64,000 bases of DNA from contig JAOZPG010000006.1 of NCBI GenBank assembly GCA_029932855.1, forward strand, positions 62,001 through 126,000, in the 5' to 3' direction. The translations under genes were made by a program, and so were the position numbers. Below are positions 42,824-52,071 of the stretch, piece by piece. This DNA comes from Bacteroidales bacterium. GTDB lineage: Bacteria; Bacteroidota; Bacteroidia; Bacteroidales; VadinHA17. How positions within the stretch are numbered: position 1 is the first letter of the stretch; the number at the start of each line of letters is the position of its first letter. The notes beneath the pieces are model-generated. The model saw only the letters and a list, made by a program, of their open reading frames with translations. It was not told the origin of the DNA and did not search any database.

Positions 42824-43762
42824 TTATTGTATAAAAGTGTTGCTTATGGAGCGATAATTATGCACTTTTTGAATTATGTCGGCAAAGAGGTTGGCAATTG
42901 TGAGGACCTTTATTTTATTGCTTTGCCTGGTCAGGGGGATGGAATCGGATACAACCAGCTCCACCAGTGAAGATTGTTCTATCCTTTCATAAGCAGGTCC
43001 CGATAATATAGGGTGTGTGGCACAGGCCCTTACGCTTTTAGCCCCCTGCTCGGTCATCATATCTGCCACAAGAGTCAGTGTTCCAGCAGTATCGACCATA
43101 TCATCAATGATAACAACATTTTTCCCTTTTACATCACCAATAACGGCAAGGTCTTCAATAACATTGGCTTTCTTTCTTTGCTTATAGCAGATAACCATCT
43201 CAGTACCGAGGAAGCGCGAGTAGGCATTTGCTCTTTTTGTACCTCCCATATCAGGAGCGGCAATAACCATATTCTCCATTTCCAGGCTTTTTATATAAGG
43301 CACAAAGATGGAGGATGCAAAAACATGATCAACAGGTACATTGAAAAAGCCCTGTATCTGGTCGGCGTGCAGGTCCATTGTCATAACCCTGTCAACCCCT
43401 GAAGCAGTAAGCAGGTCTGCAACAAGCTTTGCTCCAATAGATACCCTTGGCTTATCCTTCCTGTCCTGTCTTGCAAAACCAAAATAAGGAAGAACAGCAG
43501 TTATCTTATATGCCGATGCCCTGCGGGCAGCATCTATCATTAATAAAAGCTCAAACAAGTTCTCTGTTGGCGGGAAAGTAGATTGTATTATAAACACCAT
43601 GCATCCGCGGACCGATTCCTCGAATGAGGGCTGAAACTCCCCATCACTAAAATTTAATACAGCACTTTTTCCAAGTGTTGTGCCATAACTTCTTACTATC
43701 TTTTGAGAAAGGTATGAAGTTGCCCTGCCGGTAAAGATTTTTATTGGAGCTACTACTGACAT
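42824..43762 (-). CDS. prs: Ribose-phosphate pyrophosphokinase
   Basis: 312 residues. Makes PRPP from ribose-5-phosphate and ATP. Seen: FSDGEFQPSFEESVRG, VLPYFGFARQDRKDKPRVSIGAKLVADLL (ATP-binding loop), MDLHADQIQGFF and the PRPP loop NVVIIDDMVDTAGTLTL. The length is standard for class I enzymes. Single gene with rplY downstream on the same strand after 171 bases, which hold the rplY promoter. Confidence 0.97.
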   Translation of the reverse strand: MSVVAPIKIFTGRATSYLSQKIVRSYGTTLGKSAVLNFSDGEFQPSFEESVRGCMVFIIQSTFPPTENLFELLLMIDAARRASAYKITAVLPYFGFARQDRKDKPRVSIGAKLVADLLTASGVDRVMTMDLHADQIQGFFNVPVDHVFASSIFVPYIKSLEMENMVIAAPDMGGTKRANAYSRFLGTEMVICYKQRKKANVIEDLAVIGDVKGKNVVIIDDMVDTAGTLTLVADMMTEQGAKSVRACATHPILSGPAYERIEQSSLVELVVSDSIPLTRQSNKIKVLTIANLFADIIQKVHNYRSISNTFIQ

Positions 43763-43837
43763 GTCTGAGGGTTTTATGTGTGTTGGTTTATTATTGGTAA
43801 AGTTAATAGCTTAAAAGAAAATCGGTATTTTTTTTAA

Positions 43838-44440
43838 TTATTTTTTCCATAATTTATTACTACGATCAATATAATTAAGTATTTCTTCCCTTCCGGTATT
43901 TTTTGCAGCAGAGCTTATGATTATCTCAGGAAGTTCTTCCCATGTGCTTCTTAGCTGAGCTCTGTATTTTGAAATCTTTATTTTCAGCTGGTTTGCCGAT
44001 AATTTATCGGTCTTGGTAAATAATATTATAAAGGATATTGAATTTATTCCCAGGAAGTCGATAAAGTTAATGTCTATAGGCTGAGGGGAAAGGCGGGAGT
44101 CAATAAGCAGGAACACGCTCATCAGGTTTTCTCTTTTCAGGAGGTAGTTTTTTATCATCTCTTCCCATTCCTGTTTTTTCTTAAGTCCTGCCCTGGCATA
44201 TCCATAACCCGGAAGATCAACCAGGTACCATTCATCATTAATGATAAAGTGATTAATTAATTGAGTCTTTCCCGGTGTGGATGATATTTTTGCCAGCCTT
44301 TTACGCTCGCTTATCATATTCAGCAAGGATGATTTTCCCACATTAGACCTTCCTATAAATGCATACTCTGGAAAGTCGGGAGGGGGGCATTTATGCAGGC
44401 CGGGACTGCTTTTTATAAAATTTGTGCTAATAATTTTCAT
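43838..44440 (-). CDS. engB: Ribosome biogenesis GTPase EngB (YsxC/YihA)
   Basis: 200 residues. P-loop GTPase needed for 50S assembly. G1 is GRSNVGKSSLLN, G3 is LVDLPGYGYA, G4 is FTKTDKL and G5 is ISSAAKNTGREEIL. The N-terminal STNFIKSSPGLHKCPPPDFPEYAFIG is typical. It starts 12 bases after the DUF3108 stop on the same strand, so manA-DUF3108-engB may be one operon. Confidence 0.96.
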   Translation of the reverse strand: MKIISTNFIKSSPGLHKCPPPDFPEYAFIGRSNVGKSSLLNMISERKRLAKISSTPGKTQLINHFIINDEWYLVDLPGYGYARAGLKKKQEWEEMIKNYLLKRENLMSVFLLIDSRLSPQPIDINFIDFLGINSISFIILFTKTDKLSANQLKIKISKYRAQLRSTWEELPEIIISSAAKNTGREEILNYIDRSNKLWKK

Positions 44441-44452
44441 TGCTGCATGCTT

Positions 44453-45259
44453 TTAATTATCCTCCCAAAAATATGCATTTACCGATCCAACCGCAACTTC
44501 CGACTTTACCATGATGGGTATTTTCCTCTCGTCACAGCTTAACCAAACAAGCAGATCTTCTCCTCCCTTAAACAGGGTGCCTTTAACCAGTCTGACAGAG
44601 AAATGATAGCATGTATATTCTTTCTTTTTTCTGGTTCTTATTGTTTCAATGCCATGATAATTTATATGCAGATCATATATAATATTATCGATGATCATTC
44701 TTACCGGCTGCTTTTCTCCGGGACTCATATCTTTAAAATCCAGGCTCCTGCAATAATAGATAGCTGATAAAACGTCATAGCTTCCTGCTAAGAGGTCGAG
44801 AGTATCCCGTTTTTGTGACTGATCCTGGTTTTCAGTATCCGTAAATATCTTAGCAGCATCATAGTCGAAGCGGTAAATGTTATGAGAGAAATCCTTCCCT
44901 TCGTGGTTTCTCCTCTCAAAATACAGGGGTATCAGTTTATCCCTGTGGCTAATCGAGAGGAAGTTATCATCAACTTTATATATCCAGTTGTATTTATCCA
45001 GCGAATTACCCCTGGAGACAAGTTTTAGAGCGGGCTGCCTGTTATATATGGTATCTGAAACACTAAAGCTTACATTGCCGGCATAAACCCAGAGAAATCC
45101 CAGCTTATAGTATGCCCTGTATTTCAGGGTCTTACCCACCGTCATATCATAAAGGGCCGGATTATTTTGTGCCGGTTCCGGAAAAGAATCTGAAGAGCCC
45201 GGAAAAGAGATTATTATCAGTAAGAACAATAAAGAAACAATTCTTATTTTTAATCTCAT
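44453..45259 (-). CDS. DUF3108 exported protein
   Basis: 268 residues with a signal peptide (IVSLLFLLIIISFPGSSDS). The body is beta-rich: MTVGKTLKYRAYYKLGFLWVYAGNVSFSVSD at the start of the domain and LVKGTLFKGGEDLLVWLSCDERKIPIMVKSEVAVGSVNAYF near the end are DUF3108 hallmarks. The family is a periplasmic beta-barrel-like fold of unknown role. Its start overlaps the manA stop by four bases and engB follows by 12 bases. Confidence 0.88.
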   Translation of the reverse strand: MRLKIRIVSLLFLLIIISFPGSSDSFPEPAQNNPALYDMTVGKTLKYRAYYKLGFLWVYAGNVSFSVSDTIYNRQPALKLVSRGNSLDKYNWIYKVDDNFLSISHRDKLIPLYFERRNHEGKDFSHNIYRFDYDAAKIFTDTENQDQSQKRDTLDLLAGSYDVLSAIYYCRSLDFKDMSPGEKQPVRMIIDNIIYDLHINYHGIETIRTRKKKEYTCYHFSVRLVKGTLFKGGEDLLVWLSCDERKIPIMVKSEVAVGSVNAYFWEDN

Positions 45260-46239
45260 TCTCCTATAAAGATTTCAAGTATGCTTGTATTTCCTTCAGC
45301 TTGCAGGTTTAAGTTGTCGAGTGATGCCGGCAACAGTATGGTGTCTCCCCTGCTTAGTGTCTCACTTCCCGAATTATAATTCAGCTTAAAGCTTCCCTTC
45401 GTGCAAATATATATAACAAAAGAATCGAGCTCTGCATAGTTTTTATCAATTGACTTATCAAAATTGATAATATTTGTTGTAAAGTGAGGACAATCGACTA
45501 TCAGTGCCGATTCATTGGCAGCAGGACTGTAGTCTGTCTTTGCATTATCAACAGCAGAAAAATCAATGGCATCAAGCGCGAGTTCAGTATGAAGCTCCCG
45601 GCTGTTACCTTTATCATCCAGCCTGTCCCAGTCGTATATCCTGTAAGTAATATCAGATGTCTGTTGTATCTCTGTCAGCAGTATTCCCTTTCCTATGGCA
45701 TGAACCCTGCCGGCAGGTATAAAAAACACATCCCCTTCTTTAACGGTCTCATAGTGTAATATGTCTTTCAGGCTTTTCTGCTTTAGCTTTTCCAGGTAGA
45801 GATCCTTATTTACATCTCCATTAAAACCGCTTATCAGGTAAGCGTCTTTCTCTGCTTCAAGCACGTACCACATTTCTGTCTTTCCGTATGCCGAGTGTCT
45901 TTGTTTTGACAGCTCATCATTGGGGTGAACCTGTACCGATAAGGGCAGATGTGCATCTATGAATTTTATAAGCACAGGGAATTCAATACCGAATTTATCA
46001 TATATCCTGTCACCCACCAGCTCGCCCATATATATTTCTATAAGCTCCTGAAGCGTATTTCCTTTTAGTTTGCCATTGCTTACAACAGAGATATCCCCGC
46101 TAACACCGGATATTTCCCAGCTCTCAGCTGCAGTGGCATATTTGCCGGTGTCTTTCTTTAGGGAGTCTTTTAGTTTATTTCCACCCCAGATGTAGTTCTT
46201 GATGATGGGCTTGAATTTCAGAGGATATAAGTCATTCAT
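45256..46239 (-). CDS. manA: Mannose-6-phosphate isomerase, class I
   Basis: 327 residues. Interconverts fructose-6-phosphate and mannose-6-phosphate for GDP-sugar and glycan synthesis. Zinc ligands visible: Gln and His in SVQVHPNDE, Glu in GKTEMWYVLEA and His in FIPAGRVHAIGKG. The short form (about 320 residues) is the normal Bacteroidetes version. First gene of the apparent manA-DUF3108-engB operon; divergent from udk. Confidence 0.94.
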   Translation of the reverse strand: MNDLYPLKFKPIIKNYIWGGNKLKDSLKKDTGKYATAAESWEISGVSGDISVVSNGKLKGNTLQELIEIYMGELVGDRIYDKFGIEFPVLIKFIDAHLPLSVQVHPNDELSKQRHSAYGKTEMWYVLEAEKDAYLISGFNGDVNKDLYLEKLKQKSLKDILHYETVKEGDVFFIPAGRVHAIGKGILLTEIQQTSDITYRIYDWDRLDDKGNSRELHTELALDAIDFSAVDNAKTDYSPAANESALIVDCPHFTTNIINFDKSIDKNYAELDSFVIYICTKGSFKLNYNSGSETLSRGDTILLPASLDNLNLQAEGNTSILEIFIGE

Positions 46240-46301
46240 TAATCAGAGATTTTTGTATCTTGGGTTCAATATTTTATTGTCAGAGCTAAATTAGGAAAAA
46301 T

Positions 46302-46928
46302 ATGCTTATTGTTGGTATTGCCGGAGGAACAGGATCGGGAAAAACTACCGTAGTCAAGAAAATTATTGAACGATTACCCGTGGGAGAAGTTGCAGTGATC
46401 CCCCAGGATGCTTATTATAAGGATAACAGTCATCTCCCCATGGAGGAGAGGCAGGAGATAAATTTTGATCATCCTGATTCACTGGAGTTTGAACTTCTGG
46501 TGGGCCATCTTAAAGCCCTGAGGGAGGGAGCCTCGGTCGAACAGCCAATTTATTCATACCTTACATGTACCCGCTCAAAAGAAACAATACCTGTTGGTCC
46601 CAAGCATGTCGTACTGGTAGAAGGCATACTTATACTTACCAATGAGGCATTGCGCAACATGTTTGATATCAAGGTATTTGTTGATGCTGATGCTGACGAC
46701 AGGCTGAGCAGGGTCATAAACAGGGATATAATTGACAGGGGCAGGTCTGTGGGTAAGGTGCTTTCAAGGTACGAGTTAACGGTAAAGCCCATGCACCTGC
46801 AGTTTATTGAGCCATCCAAGAAATACGCAGATATCATTGTTCCCCAGGGAGGGGAGAATGAGGTTGCCATAAATATACTTTCCGATATTATTAAGCACAA
46901 CCTGATCAGGGCCGGAAAAAAGACTTAG
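46302..46928 (+). CDS. udk: Uridine kinase
   Basis: 208 residues. Phosphorylates uridine and cytidine in pyrimidine salvage. P loop GIAGGTGSGKTTVVKKI, substrate region VAVIPQDAYYKDNSHLPMEERQEINFDHPDSLEFELL, and lid arginines in RLSRVINRDIIDRGRSVGKVL are diagnostic. Its TAG stop shares bases with the TAA of the convergent hydrolase gene (TTAG at 46925-46928). Confidence 0.96.
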   Translation: MLIVGIAGGTGSGKTTVVKKIIERLPVGEVAVIPQDAYYKDNSHLPMEERQEINFDHPDSLEFELLVGHLKALREGASVEQPIYSYLTCTRSKETIPVGPKHVVLVEGILILTNEALRNMFDIKVFVDADADDRLSRVINRDIIDRGRSVGKVLSRYELTVKPMHLQFIEPSKKYADIIVPQGGENEVAINILSDIIKHNLIRAGKKT

Positions 46929-47767
46929 CCGAGAATATATTCCTTTACAGCTTTTATAAGCAATTGGGCTTGTTCAACATGCATCCAGTGTCCGGCATCC
47001 GGTATTAGCACTATGTCGGCATAAGGAAAGATGCTCTTAATTGTTTCCGTATCAGCATCCTGAATATAATTCGAACGTGCTCCTCTTAGAAAGAGAACAG
47101 GGAAGCCGCTTATCTCATCACCCAGCCCGGCGTCCTGTCTGCCGGCATGCCCGTTTCCTTTAAAGTCTCCGGCATTTATGCCGTTAAGTATAAGATCGAG
47201 GTTGGCATTAAGAACCTTGATGTTTAGCTTCCATCTGTAGCCTGTGCTGTCTGTCCTTTCAAGATTTTTCAAAAGAAAGCTTCTTACCCTTTCCGATTCA
47301 ATGTCTTTTGCAAGCAGCCTGTCTATCTCCTCCCTGGATGACATCTTTTCAGGCTGAATTTTATCTATGGTTTCAAGTATTTTTTTATGATCGGTAGTTC
47401 TTTTTGTGAGGTCGGCAGTTAATTTATATGATTTAGGAGCAATATCCACCACTACCAGTCCCGTAACCAGTTCCGGGAAGGTGGCAGCAAAGAACATAAC
47501 GGTTTTCCCTCCCATGGAGTGTCCGAGTAAAACTGTTTTCTTAATATTATGTTCTTTCATGAACCCGTAAAGATCGTCCCTCATGAGGGAGTAATTATGA
47601 TCATCACTATGTGGTGAGCGGCCATGGTTTCGCAGGTCAATAACATAAACTTCAAAATGTTTGCCCAGTGCTTTTGCTATAGTTGTCCAGTTATCACCCG
47701 AGCCATAAAGTCCGTGTACAATTATCATTGTGGGACCATTACCATATTTTCTGTAAAAAAGCTTCAT
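46925..47767 (-). CDS. Alpha/beta-hydrolase (YbfF-like esterase)
   Basis: 280 residues. The catalytic triad is readable: Ser in LLGHSMGGKTVM, Asp in the region after FLRGARSNYIQDAD, and His in IPDAGHWMHVEQ. MIIVHGLYGSGDNWTTIAKAL holds the oxyanion strand and VYVIDLRNHGRSPHS follows, both as in YbfF-type acyl-CoA/ester hydrolases. Substrate unknown. A 267-base low-complexity gap lies upstream, and the 3' end touches udk. Confidence 0.88.
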   Translation of the reverse strand: MKLFYRKYGNGPTMIIVHGLYGSGDNWTTIAKALGKHFEVYVIDLRNHGRSPHSDDHNYSLMRDDLYGFMKEHNIKKTVLLGHSMGGKTVMFFAATFPELVTGLVVVDIAPKSYKLTADLTKRTTDHKKILETIDKIQPEKMSSREEIDRLLAKDIESERVRSFLLKNLERTDSTGYRWKLNIKVLNANLDLILNGINAGDFKGNGHAGRQDAGLGDEISGFPVLFLRGARSNYIQDADTETIKSIFPYADIVLIPDAGHWMHVEQAQLLIKAVKEYILG

Positions 47768-47774
47768 TCTCTTC

Positions 47775-48030
47775 TTAACACTTAATATTTAACGTTCAAA
47801 AAATAAGTTCAATATTTTTAATTCAATACTTAAACAGAACAATCAAGTCTCTGAATTTACGACCTGAAATTTAACACTCAACACCCAGGCTCAGCACTTA
47901 ATACTCCAAACCTACAATTGAACACCTGGATTTAAACTCAACACTAAACACCCAACACTCAAACTCAACACTCTTAATTCAGGATTCAACATTTAAACCC
48001 AACACTCTTAACCCACAACTAAATATCCAA
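47775..48030. repeat. Degenerate AACACT-rich low-complexity tract
   Basis: This 267-base gap between two minus-strand genes is filled by imperfect copies of a roughly 10-12 base unit close to CTCAACACTNAA. Examples are ACTCAACACC, AACTCAACACT, CCCAACACTC and CAACACTCTTAA (present twice). The plus strand has very little G, so the minus-strand transcript would be G/T-rich. No open frame, no CRISPR-like regular spacing and no promoter box was seen. Confidence 0.8.
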
Positions 48031-48034
48031 AAAA

Positions 48035-48748
48035 TTATTTTAGTAGTTTCTTGTACATCTGTATGGTTTTTTCAAGGCCCAGATAGAGGGCATCTGCTAT
48101 CAGGGCATGTCCTATGGATACTTCTTTAAGTCCCGGCACCTGTTCATTGAAAAACTTCAGGTTTTCCAGGTTGAGATCATGTCCTGCATTTATTTCCAGT
48201 CCCAGATGTACAGCCAGCTCTGCAGCCTTCCTGAAAGGGGCCACTGCCCTGGCCCTGTCAATAATAAAGCCGGAAGCATAAGGTTCGGTATATAATTCCA
48301 CCCTGTCGGTTCCTGTATATACTGCATTTTTAATGTTCGCTTCCTTTGTATCCACAAATATGGATGTTCTTATCCCTTTGGCGCGGAATGCAGATATCAC
48401 CTCAGCCAGGAAGGCCTTATTTTTCCCGGTGTCCCATCCTGCACTCGATGTAAGGGCCTCCGGGGGATCGGGCACTAGGGTTACCTGCCCGGGGACCGTC
48501 TCCAGAACAAGTTCTATGAATCTGTCGGAAGGATATCCTTCTATGTTAAATTCTGTACTTATAGCTCTCTTCAGGTCGTGGACATCCTGGTAGCGAATAT
48601 GTCTTTCATCGGGCCGGGGATGGACGGTAATACCTTCGGCACCGAATCTCTCGCAATTCAAAGCCGCTTCAACAATATTGGGAATATCACCGCCACGCGC
48701 ATTTCGGAGAGTGGCTATTTTATTTATGTTAACACTCAGTCGGGTCAT
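48035..48748 (-). CDS. pdxJ: Pyridoxine 5'-phosphate synthase
   Basis: 237 residues. TIM-barrel enzyme that condenses 1-deoxyxylulose-5-phosphate with 3-amino-1-hydroxyacetone phosphate to PNP (vitamin B6). Seen: [82 protein letters not shown] and [18 protein letters not shown]. Normal length. Divergent from the CBS-nadK block. Confidence 0.97.
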   Translation of the reverse strand: MTRLSVNINKIATLRNARGGDIPNIVEAALNCERFGAEGITVHPRPDERHIRYQDVHDLKRAISTEFNIEGYPSDRFIELVLETVPGQVTLVPDPPEALTSSAGWDTGKNKAFLAEVISAFRAKGIRTSIFVDTKEANIKNAVYTGTDRVELYTEPYASGFIIDRARAVAPFRKAAELAVHLGLEINAGHDLNLENLKFFNEQVPGLKEVSIGHALIADALYLGLEKTIQMYKKLLK

Positions 48749-48824
48749 TATGAAAATATTTTAAGTTTAGCTCATGCTTGTATAAAAGTATTGTAAAAGT
48801 ACTTATTAAGGCTTTTAAGCGTTT

Positions 48825-48832
48825 TATTTTTG
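48825..48832 (+). promoter_or_regulatory. -7 promoter box (TATTTTTG) before the CBS-nadK block
   Basis: Exact TAnnTTTG match 68 bases upstream of the ATG at 48901, in the divergent gap with pdxJ. No good -33 partner. Confidence 0.5.
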
Positions 48833-48900
48833 TGTCTTTTTTCAATAATAAAAGTTTTATAGAGGAAAATTAATAGTAATTTCGGATATTAAGAATTGAA

Positions 48901-49563
48901 ATGATAGCCAGGGAAATCATATCAGATATTGTGCCTGCCCTCAAAACTTCAGATACCGGCCTGAAAGCATTAAGCTGGATGGAGATATTCAGGGTATCTC
49001 ATCTGCCTATTGTAAATAATAAGGAGTTTTTGGGACTGATATCCGATACTGATATTTACGACCTGAATATGGCTGATGAGCCTATCGGGAACCATAATCT
49101 TTCTCTTTTTAGTCCCTATGTTACTGCAGACCAGCATATTTACGAGGTGATAGAGGTTGTGTCGCGACTTAACCTTACCCTAATCCCTGTACTTGAGAAT
49201 AAAAATTTCCTGGGATTGATAACCCTCACCGATCTTATTCATTCTTTTGCGGGGCTGTTGTCTGTAAACAATCCCGGGGCAATTGTAATACTTGAATTGC
49301 ACCATAATGATTATTCTCTTTCAGAGATATCGAGGATAATTGAATCCAATGATTCACGTATTTTAAGTGTTTACACCAGGTCTCCTGAAGAATCCATGAA
49401 GATGGAAGTGATAATCAAGGTAAACACAAATGATATTTCGTCTATTGTTAAGACCTTTGAGCGTTTCAATTATAATATTAAAGCTTCATATATGGATAAT
49501 GAGGTGCTGGACTCACTTTATGATAAGCGTTTTGAATCCTTTATGAGGTATTTAAACACCTGA
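48901..49563 (+). CDS. CBS-domain-pair protein
   Basis: 220 residues. Two CBS motifs (~1-60 and ~70-125) make one adenine-nucleotide-binding module: MEIFRVSHLPIVNNKEFLGLISDTDIY and LNLTLIPVLENKNFLGLITLTDLIHSF. A ferredoxin-like/ACT-type C-terminal half follows (GAIVILELHHNDYSLSEISRIIE, SIVKTFERFNYNIKASYMDNEV). It ends five bases before nadK, and the pair is conserved in Bacteroidetes, so it may tune NAD kinase or sense adenylates. That link is inference. Confidence 0.88.
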   Translation: MIAREIISDIVPALKTSDTGLKALSWMEIFRVSHLPIVNNKEFLGLISDTDIYDLNMADEPIGNHNLSLFSPYVTADQHIYEVIEVVSRLNLTLIPVLENKNFLGLITLTDLIHSFAGLLSVNNPGAIVILELHHNDYSLSEISRIIESNDSRILSVYTRSPEESMKMEVIIKVNTNDISSIVKTFERFNYNIKASYMDNEVLDSLYDKRFESFMRYLNT

Positions 49564-49568
49564 TCTTT

Positions 49569-50429
49569 ATGAAGATAGCAGTATTTGGCAAGAGTTATAG
49601 TGAGAGTTTTAACCCGGCGATGGAAGCTTTCTTCAAGAAGATTCGTGACTATGGGGCTGAGCTTATAGTGTATAAACCATTTATGGATTTTATTAAGAGC
49701 AGATTAAAGCAGCCTCTTGATAATGCAGACCTTTTTGAGTCTGAACTTCCCGGCGACCTTGATTTCATGTTCAGCATAGGCGGCGACGGTACTTTCCTTG
49801 AAGCGGCACGACTGGTAAGGGGTAAAGATATACTGCTTGCCGGTATAAACAGCGGAAGGCTTGGCTTCCTGGCATATATTGCACAGGAGGAGATATCAAG
49901 CTCTCTGGATGAGATATTCAGAGGGAAATATACTGTTGAGGAGCGCAGTATTATTGAGATGAGCACTCCCTCTTTTTCTGAATTTGCCCTTAACGAGATA
50001 GCTGTACAGAAGGCCGATTCAAGGATGCTGAGCATTCATGCTTACCTGAATGGTGAGCTTCTGAATTCTTACTGGGCCGACGGACTGATAATAGCAACGC
50101 CTACCGGCTCAACAGCCTATTCCCTGAGTGTCGGAGGACCTATCGTGGTTCCCGGATCAAGGAATTTCATAATATCACCCATCTCGCCACATAGCCTTGC
50201 CGTAAGGCCTGTTGTTGTACCGGACTACCACGAGATAAGGCTCAGGGTTGAAGCAAGAAGCAGTTATTTCCTGGTATCGGCAGATTTTAAATCGCAAAAT
50301 ATTGAGACTTCAGTTGAGATAGTGATTAAAAGGGCTAAGGAAGTTGTGAAGACCATTAAGCTTGAAAGTCATAGCTTCTACAGTATTATACGGTCAAAGC
50401 TGATGTGGGGCGTTGATCGCAGGAACTAA
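49569..50429 (+). CDS. nadK: NAD kinase
   Basis: 286 residues. Phosphorylates NAD to NADP. The GGDGT motif is in FSIGGDGTFLEAARLV, the NE/A motif is in SEFALNEIAVQK, and the glycine-rich ATPGSTAYSLSVGGP-like segment (ATPTGSTAYSLSVGGPIVVPGS) and SPHSLAVRPVVVPD follow. Start ATG at 49569, five bases after the CBS gene. Normal length and complete. Confidence 0.97.
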   Translation: MKIAVFGKSYSESFNPAMEAFFKKIRDYGAELIVYKPFMDFIKSRLKQPLDNADLFESELPGDLDFMFSIGGDGTFLEAARLVRGKDILLAGINSGRLGFLAYIAQEEISSSLDEIFRGKYTVEERSIIEMSTPSFSEFALNEIAVQKADSRMLSIHAYLNGELLNSYWADGLIIATPTGSTAYSLSVGGPIVVPGSRNFIISPISPHSLAVRPVVVPDYHEIRLRVEARSSYFLVSADFKSQNIETSVEIVIKRAKEVVKTIKLESHSFYSIIRSKLMWGVDRRN

Positions 50430-50517
50430 TATTTTGATGTTCATTAAAAAATCAGTAATTTGCTATGTTAAGTTTTGTTAAACTTAGATTACAAGCTGAA
50501 TGGAACTAAATATTTAC

Positions 50518-50525
50518 TATTTTTG
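50518..50525 (+). promoter_or_regulatory. -7 promoter box (TATTTTTG) before the DUF6089 gene
   Basis: Exact TAnnTTTG match, 20 bases upstream of the ATG at 50546, so transcription likely restarts after nadK. No properly spaced TTG was identified. Confidence 0.55.
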
Positions 50526-50545
50526 CATCTTAAAATAAACGCATA

Positions 50546-51295
50546 ATGAAAAGATCCTTTCTGATCATTTTTATAGTTCTTCTCATTACATCCCTGCCAG
50601 GGAATTCCCAGGTGTGGAAAATAACCCGTTATGAAGGGATCGTTGGCCTTGGTACGACTAATTACATGGGTGATATCGGGAGTATTACACCCGATGATAA
50701 TTTCCTTGGTGTCAAGGATTTTAAATTTGCTCACAGCAGGCCTGTGTTTTATTTTGGTGCCCGTTATAAGTTTTATGAAAGGATTTCAGTTAAGGCTAAT
50801 TTAAATCTTGCATGGCTTGGAGGAAATGATAAGCACGGATCATACCCTGACAGGGGTATTGTATTCAGTACTTTTATTATTGAACCATCACTGCAGGGTG
50901 AGATAGCAATTGTCAAGGACAAGAGCTCAAACAATTATCTTATGATGAAGAGCAGGGGAATGAATTCCTTTGTTTCGAGATGGAGTTTTTACGGTTTCTT
51001 TGGTCTTAGTCCGGTTTTTTACTGGCCCAATGTTATTGAGCCCGATCCTGCTGGACGTACAGACAAGGACATTAAGCATGTATCTATGGCTTTCCCGATG
51101 GGTCTGGGAGTTAAATATGGTATAAAGCCGAAATGGAAATTAGCTATAGAGTGGGGTCCCCGTTTAACACTTACCGATGATCTTGATTCTTTCTCTCCAC
51201 AATCTTCGCGGGCAAACGACGTTTATTATTTTACCCAGGTCAACCTGATATATGTATTCAGGACAAACAGGAATGGCCTGCCGGAGTTCTGGTAG
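50546..51295 (+). CDS. DUF6089-type outer-membrane beta-barrel protein
   Basis: 249 residues with signal peptide (SFLIIFIVLLITSLPGNSQ). The barrel-like body begins EGIVGLGTTNYMGDIGSI and has YFGARYKFYERISVKANLNLAWLGGNDKHG, a pattern of the DUF6089 family of Bacteroidetes. The C-terminal VNLIYVFRTNRNGLPEFW is short and basic. A second member follows immediately. The pair precedes uppS and bamA in many Bacteroidetes; an outer-membrane biogenesis role is inferred from context only. Confidence 0.85.
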   Translation: MKRSFLIIFIVLLITSLPGNSQVWKITRYEGIVGLGTTNYMGDIGSITPDDNFLGVKDFKFAHSRPVFYFGARYKFYERISVKANLNLAWLGGNDKHGSYPDRGIVFSTFIIEPSLQGEIAIVKDKSSNNYLMMKSRGMNSFVSRWSFYGFFGLSPVFYWPNVIEPDPAGRTDKDIKHVSMAFPMGLGVKYGIKPKWKLAIEWGPRLTLTDDLDSFSPQSSRANDVYYFTQVNLIYVFRTNRNGLPEFW

Positions 51296-51320
51296 ATTAT
51301 GTGAACTGAGATTTGTTGAG

Positions 51321-51983
51321 ATGCGAAAAGTACAGCTTGTATTATTTATGTTTCTTTTATATTCCTTTAGCTTAAGGGCTCAAAGCAATTTTGAGCTTGG
51401 GCTGTTTGCCGGTACATCCCAGTATCTTGGTGATATAAATAAAGAGAAGCTTTTTTATTCCCCCTCATTTTCCGGAGCTGCTTTTTACCGCTATGTATTT
51501 AATCCCCGTTATGCCCTGAAAACACAACTGACATGGACACCTGTTAAAGGGAATGACCTTGATTTTAACAATGCTTACCAGCAGGAGCGTGGCGAGGGTT
51601 TTCATACGAATATCACTGACATGAGCATACAGTTTGAGTTTAATTTCCTTGATTATTCCTACTCAGTCCAAAAAATGGCATTTAGCCCTTATGTGTCAGG
51701 AGGACTTGGGATAGCCATGATGAAAAATGAGAGAGGATTGTCCACCAGGTTTATAATACCTTTTGGACTTGGTGCAAAGCTAAAGCTTTCAAGGAGGTTA
51801 AGCATGGTGGGGCTGTGGGAATTCAGGAAGAGCTTTACAGACATGATAGACGGATATAGTTTTCCTGAGAGCTCAGAAATTTCATCAGGGCTTCATAATA
51901 ACGACTGGTATTATATTGTGGGTATAAGCCTGAGTTATAAAATTAATTACTATAAGTTGTTATGCCCTGCATATGATGATTAA
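51321..51983 (+). CDS. DUF6089-type outer-membrane protein, second copy
   Basis: 220 residues from ATG at 51321, chosen because it starts right at a signal peptide (VQLVLFMFLLYSFSLRAQ); in-frame codons further upstream lie inside the previous gene. NFELGLFAGTSQYLGDINKEKLF is the same motif as in the gene before it, and PFGLGAKLKLSRRLSMVGLWEFRKSFTD and YYIVGISLSYKINYYK resemble barrel strands. A tandem homologous pair, 25 bases apart. Function unknown. The uppS promoter overlaps its 3' end. Confidence 0.86.
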   Translation: MRKVQLVLFMFLLYSFSLRAQSNFELGLFAGTSQYLGDINKEKLFYSPSFSGAAFYRYVFNPRYALKTQLTWTPVKGNDLDFNNAYQQERGEGFHTNITDMSIQFEFNFLDYSYSVQKMAFSPYVSGGLGIAMMKNERGLSTRFIIPFGLGAKLKLSRRLSMVGLWEFRKSFTDMIDGYSFPESSEISSGLHNNDWYYIVGISLSYKINYYKLLCPAYDD

Positions 51984-51988
51984 ATTTG
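51957..51988 (+). promoter_or_regulatory. Promoter for uppS-bamA
   Basis: TTG at 51957-51959, a 21-base spacer and TAAATTTG at 51981-51988 match the -33/-7 consensus. The element overlaps the last codons of the DUF6089 gene and ends 83 bases before the uppS ATG. Confidence 0.65.
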
Positions 51989-52071
51989 CGAAATGAGCAG
52001 AACGGATGCTTGCATAAGTTCTTAGATTTTTAAATATTTTATTATTGAATAATTGAAGGATTTCAAACTGA

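Noticed and set aside
41384-44440. Horizontal transfer of the minus-strand block
   Set aside because: Base composition and gene order (rplY-pth, engB) are ordinary for Bacteroidetes, with no mobility genes or repeats at the borders.
47775-48030. CRISPR-like array from recurring CAACACT
   Set aside because: Copies are not identical, spacing is irregular (a few to about 30 bases), there are no unique equal-length spacers and no cas genes.
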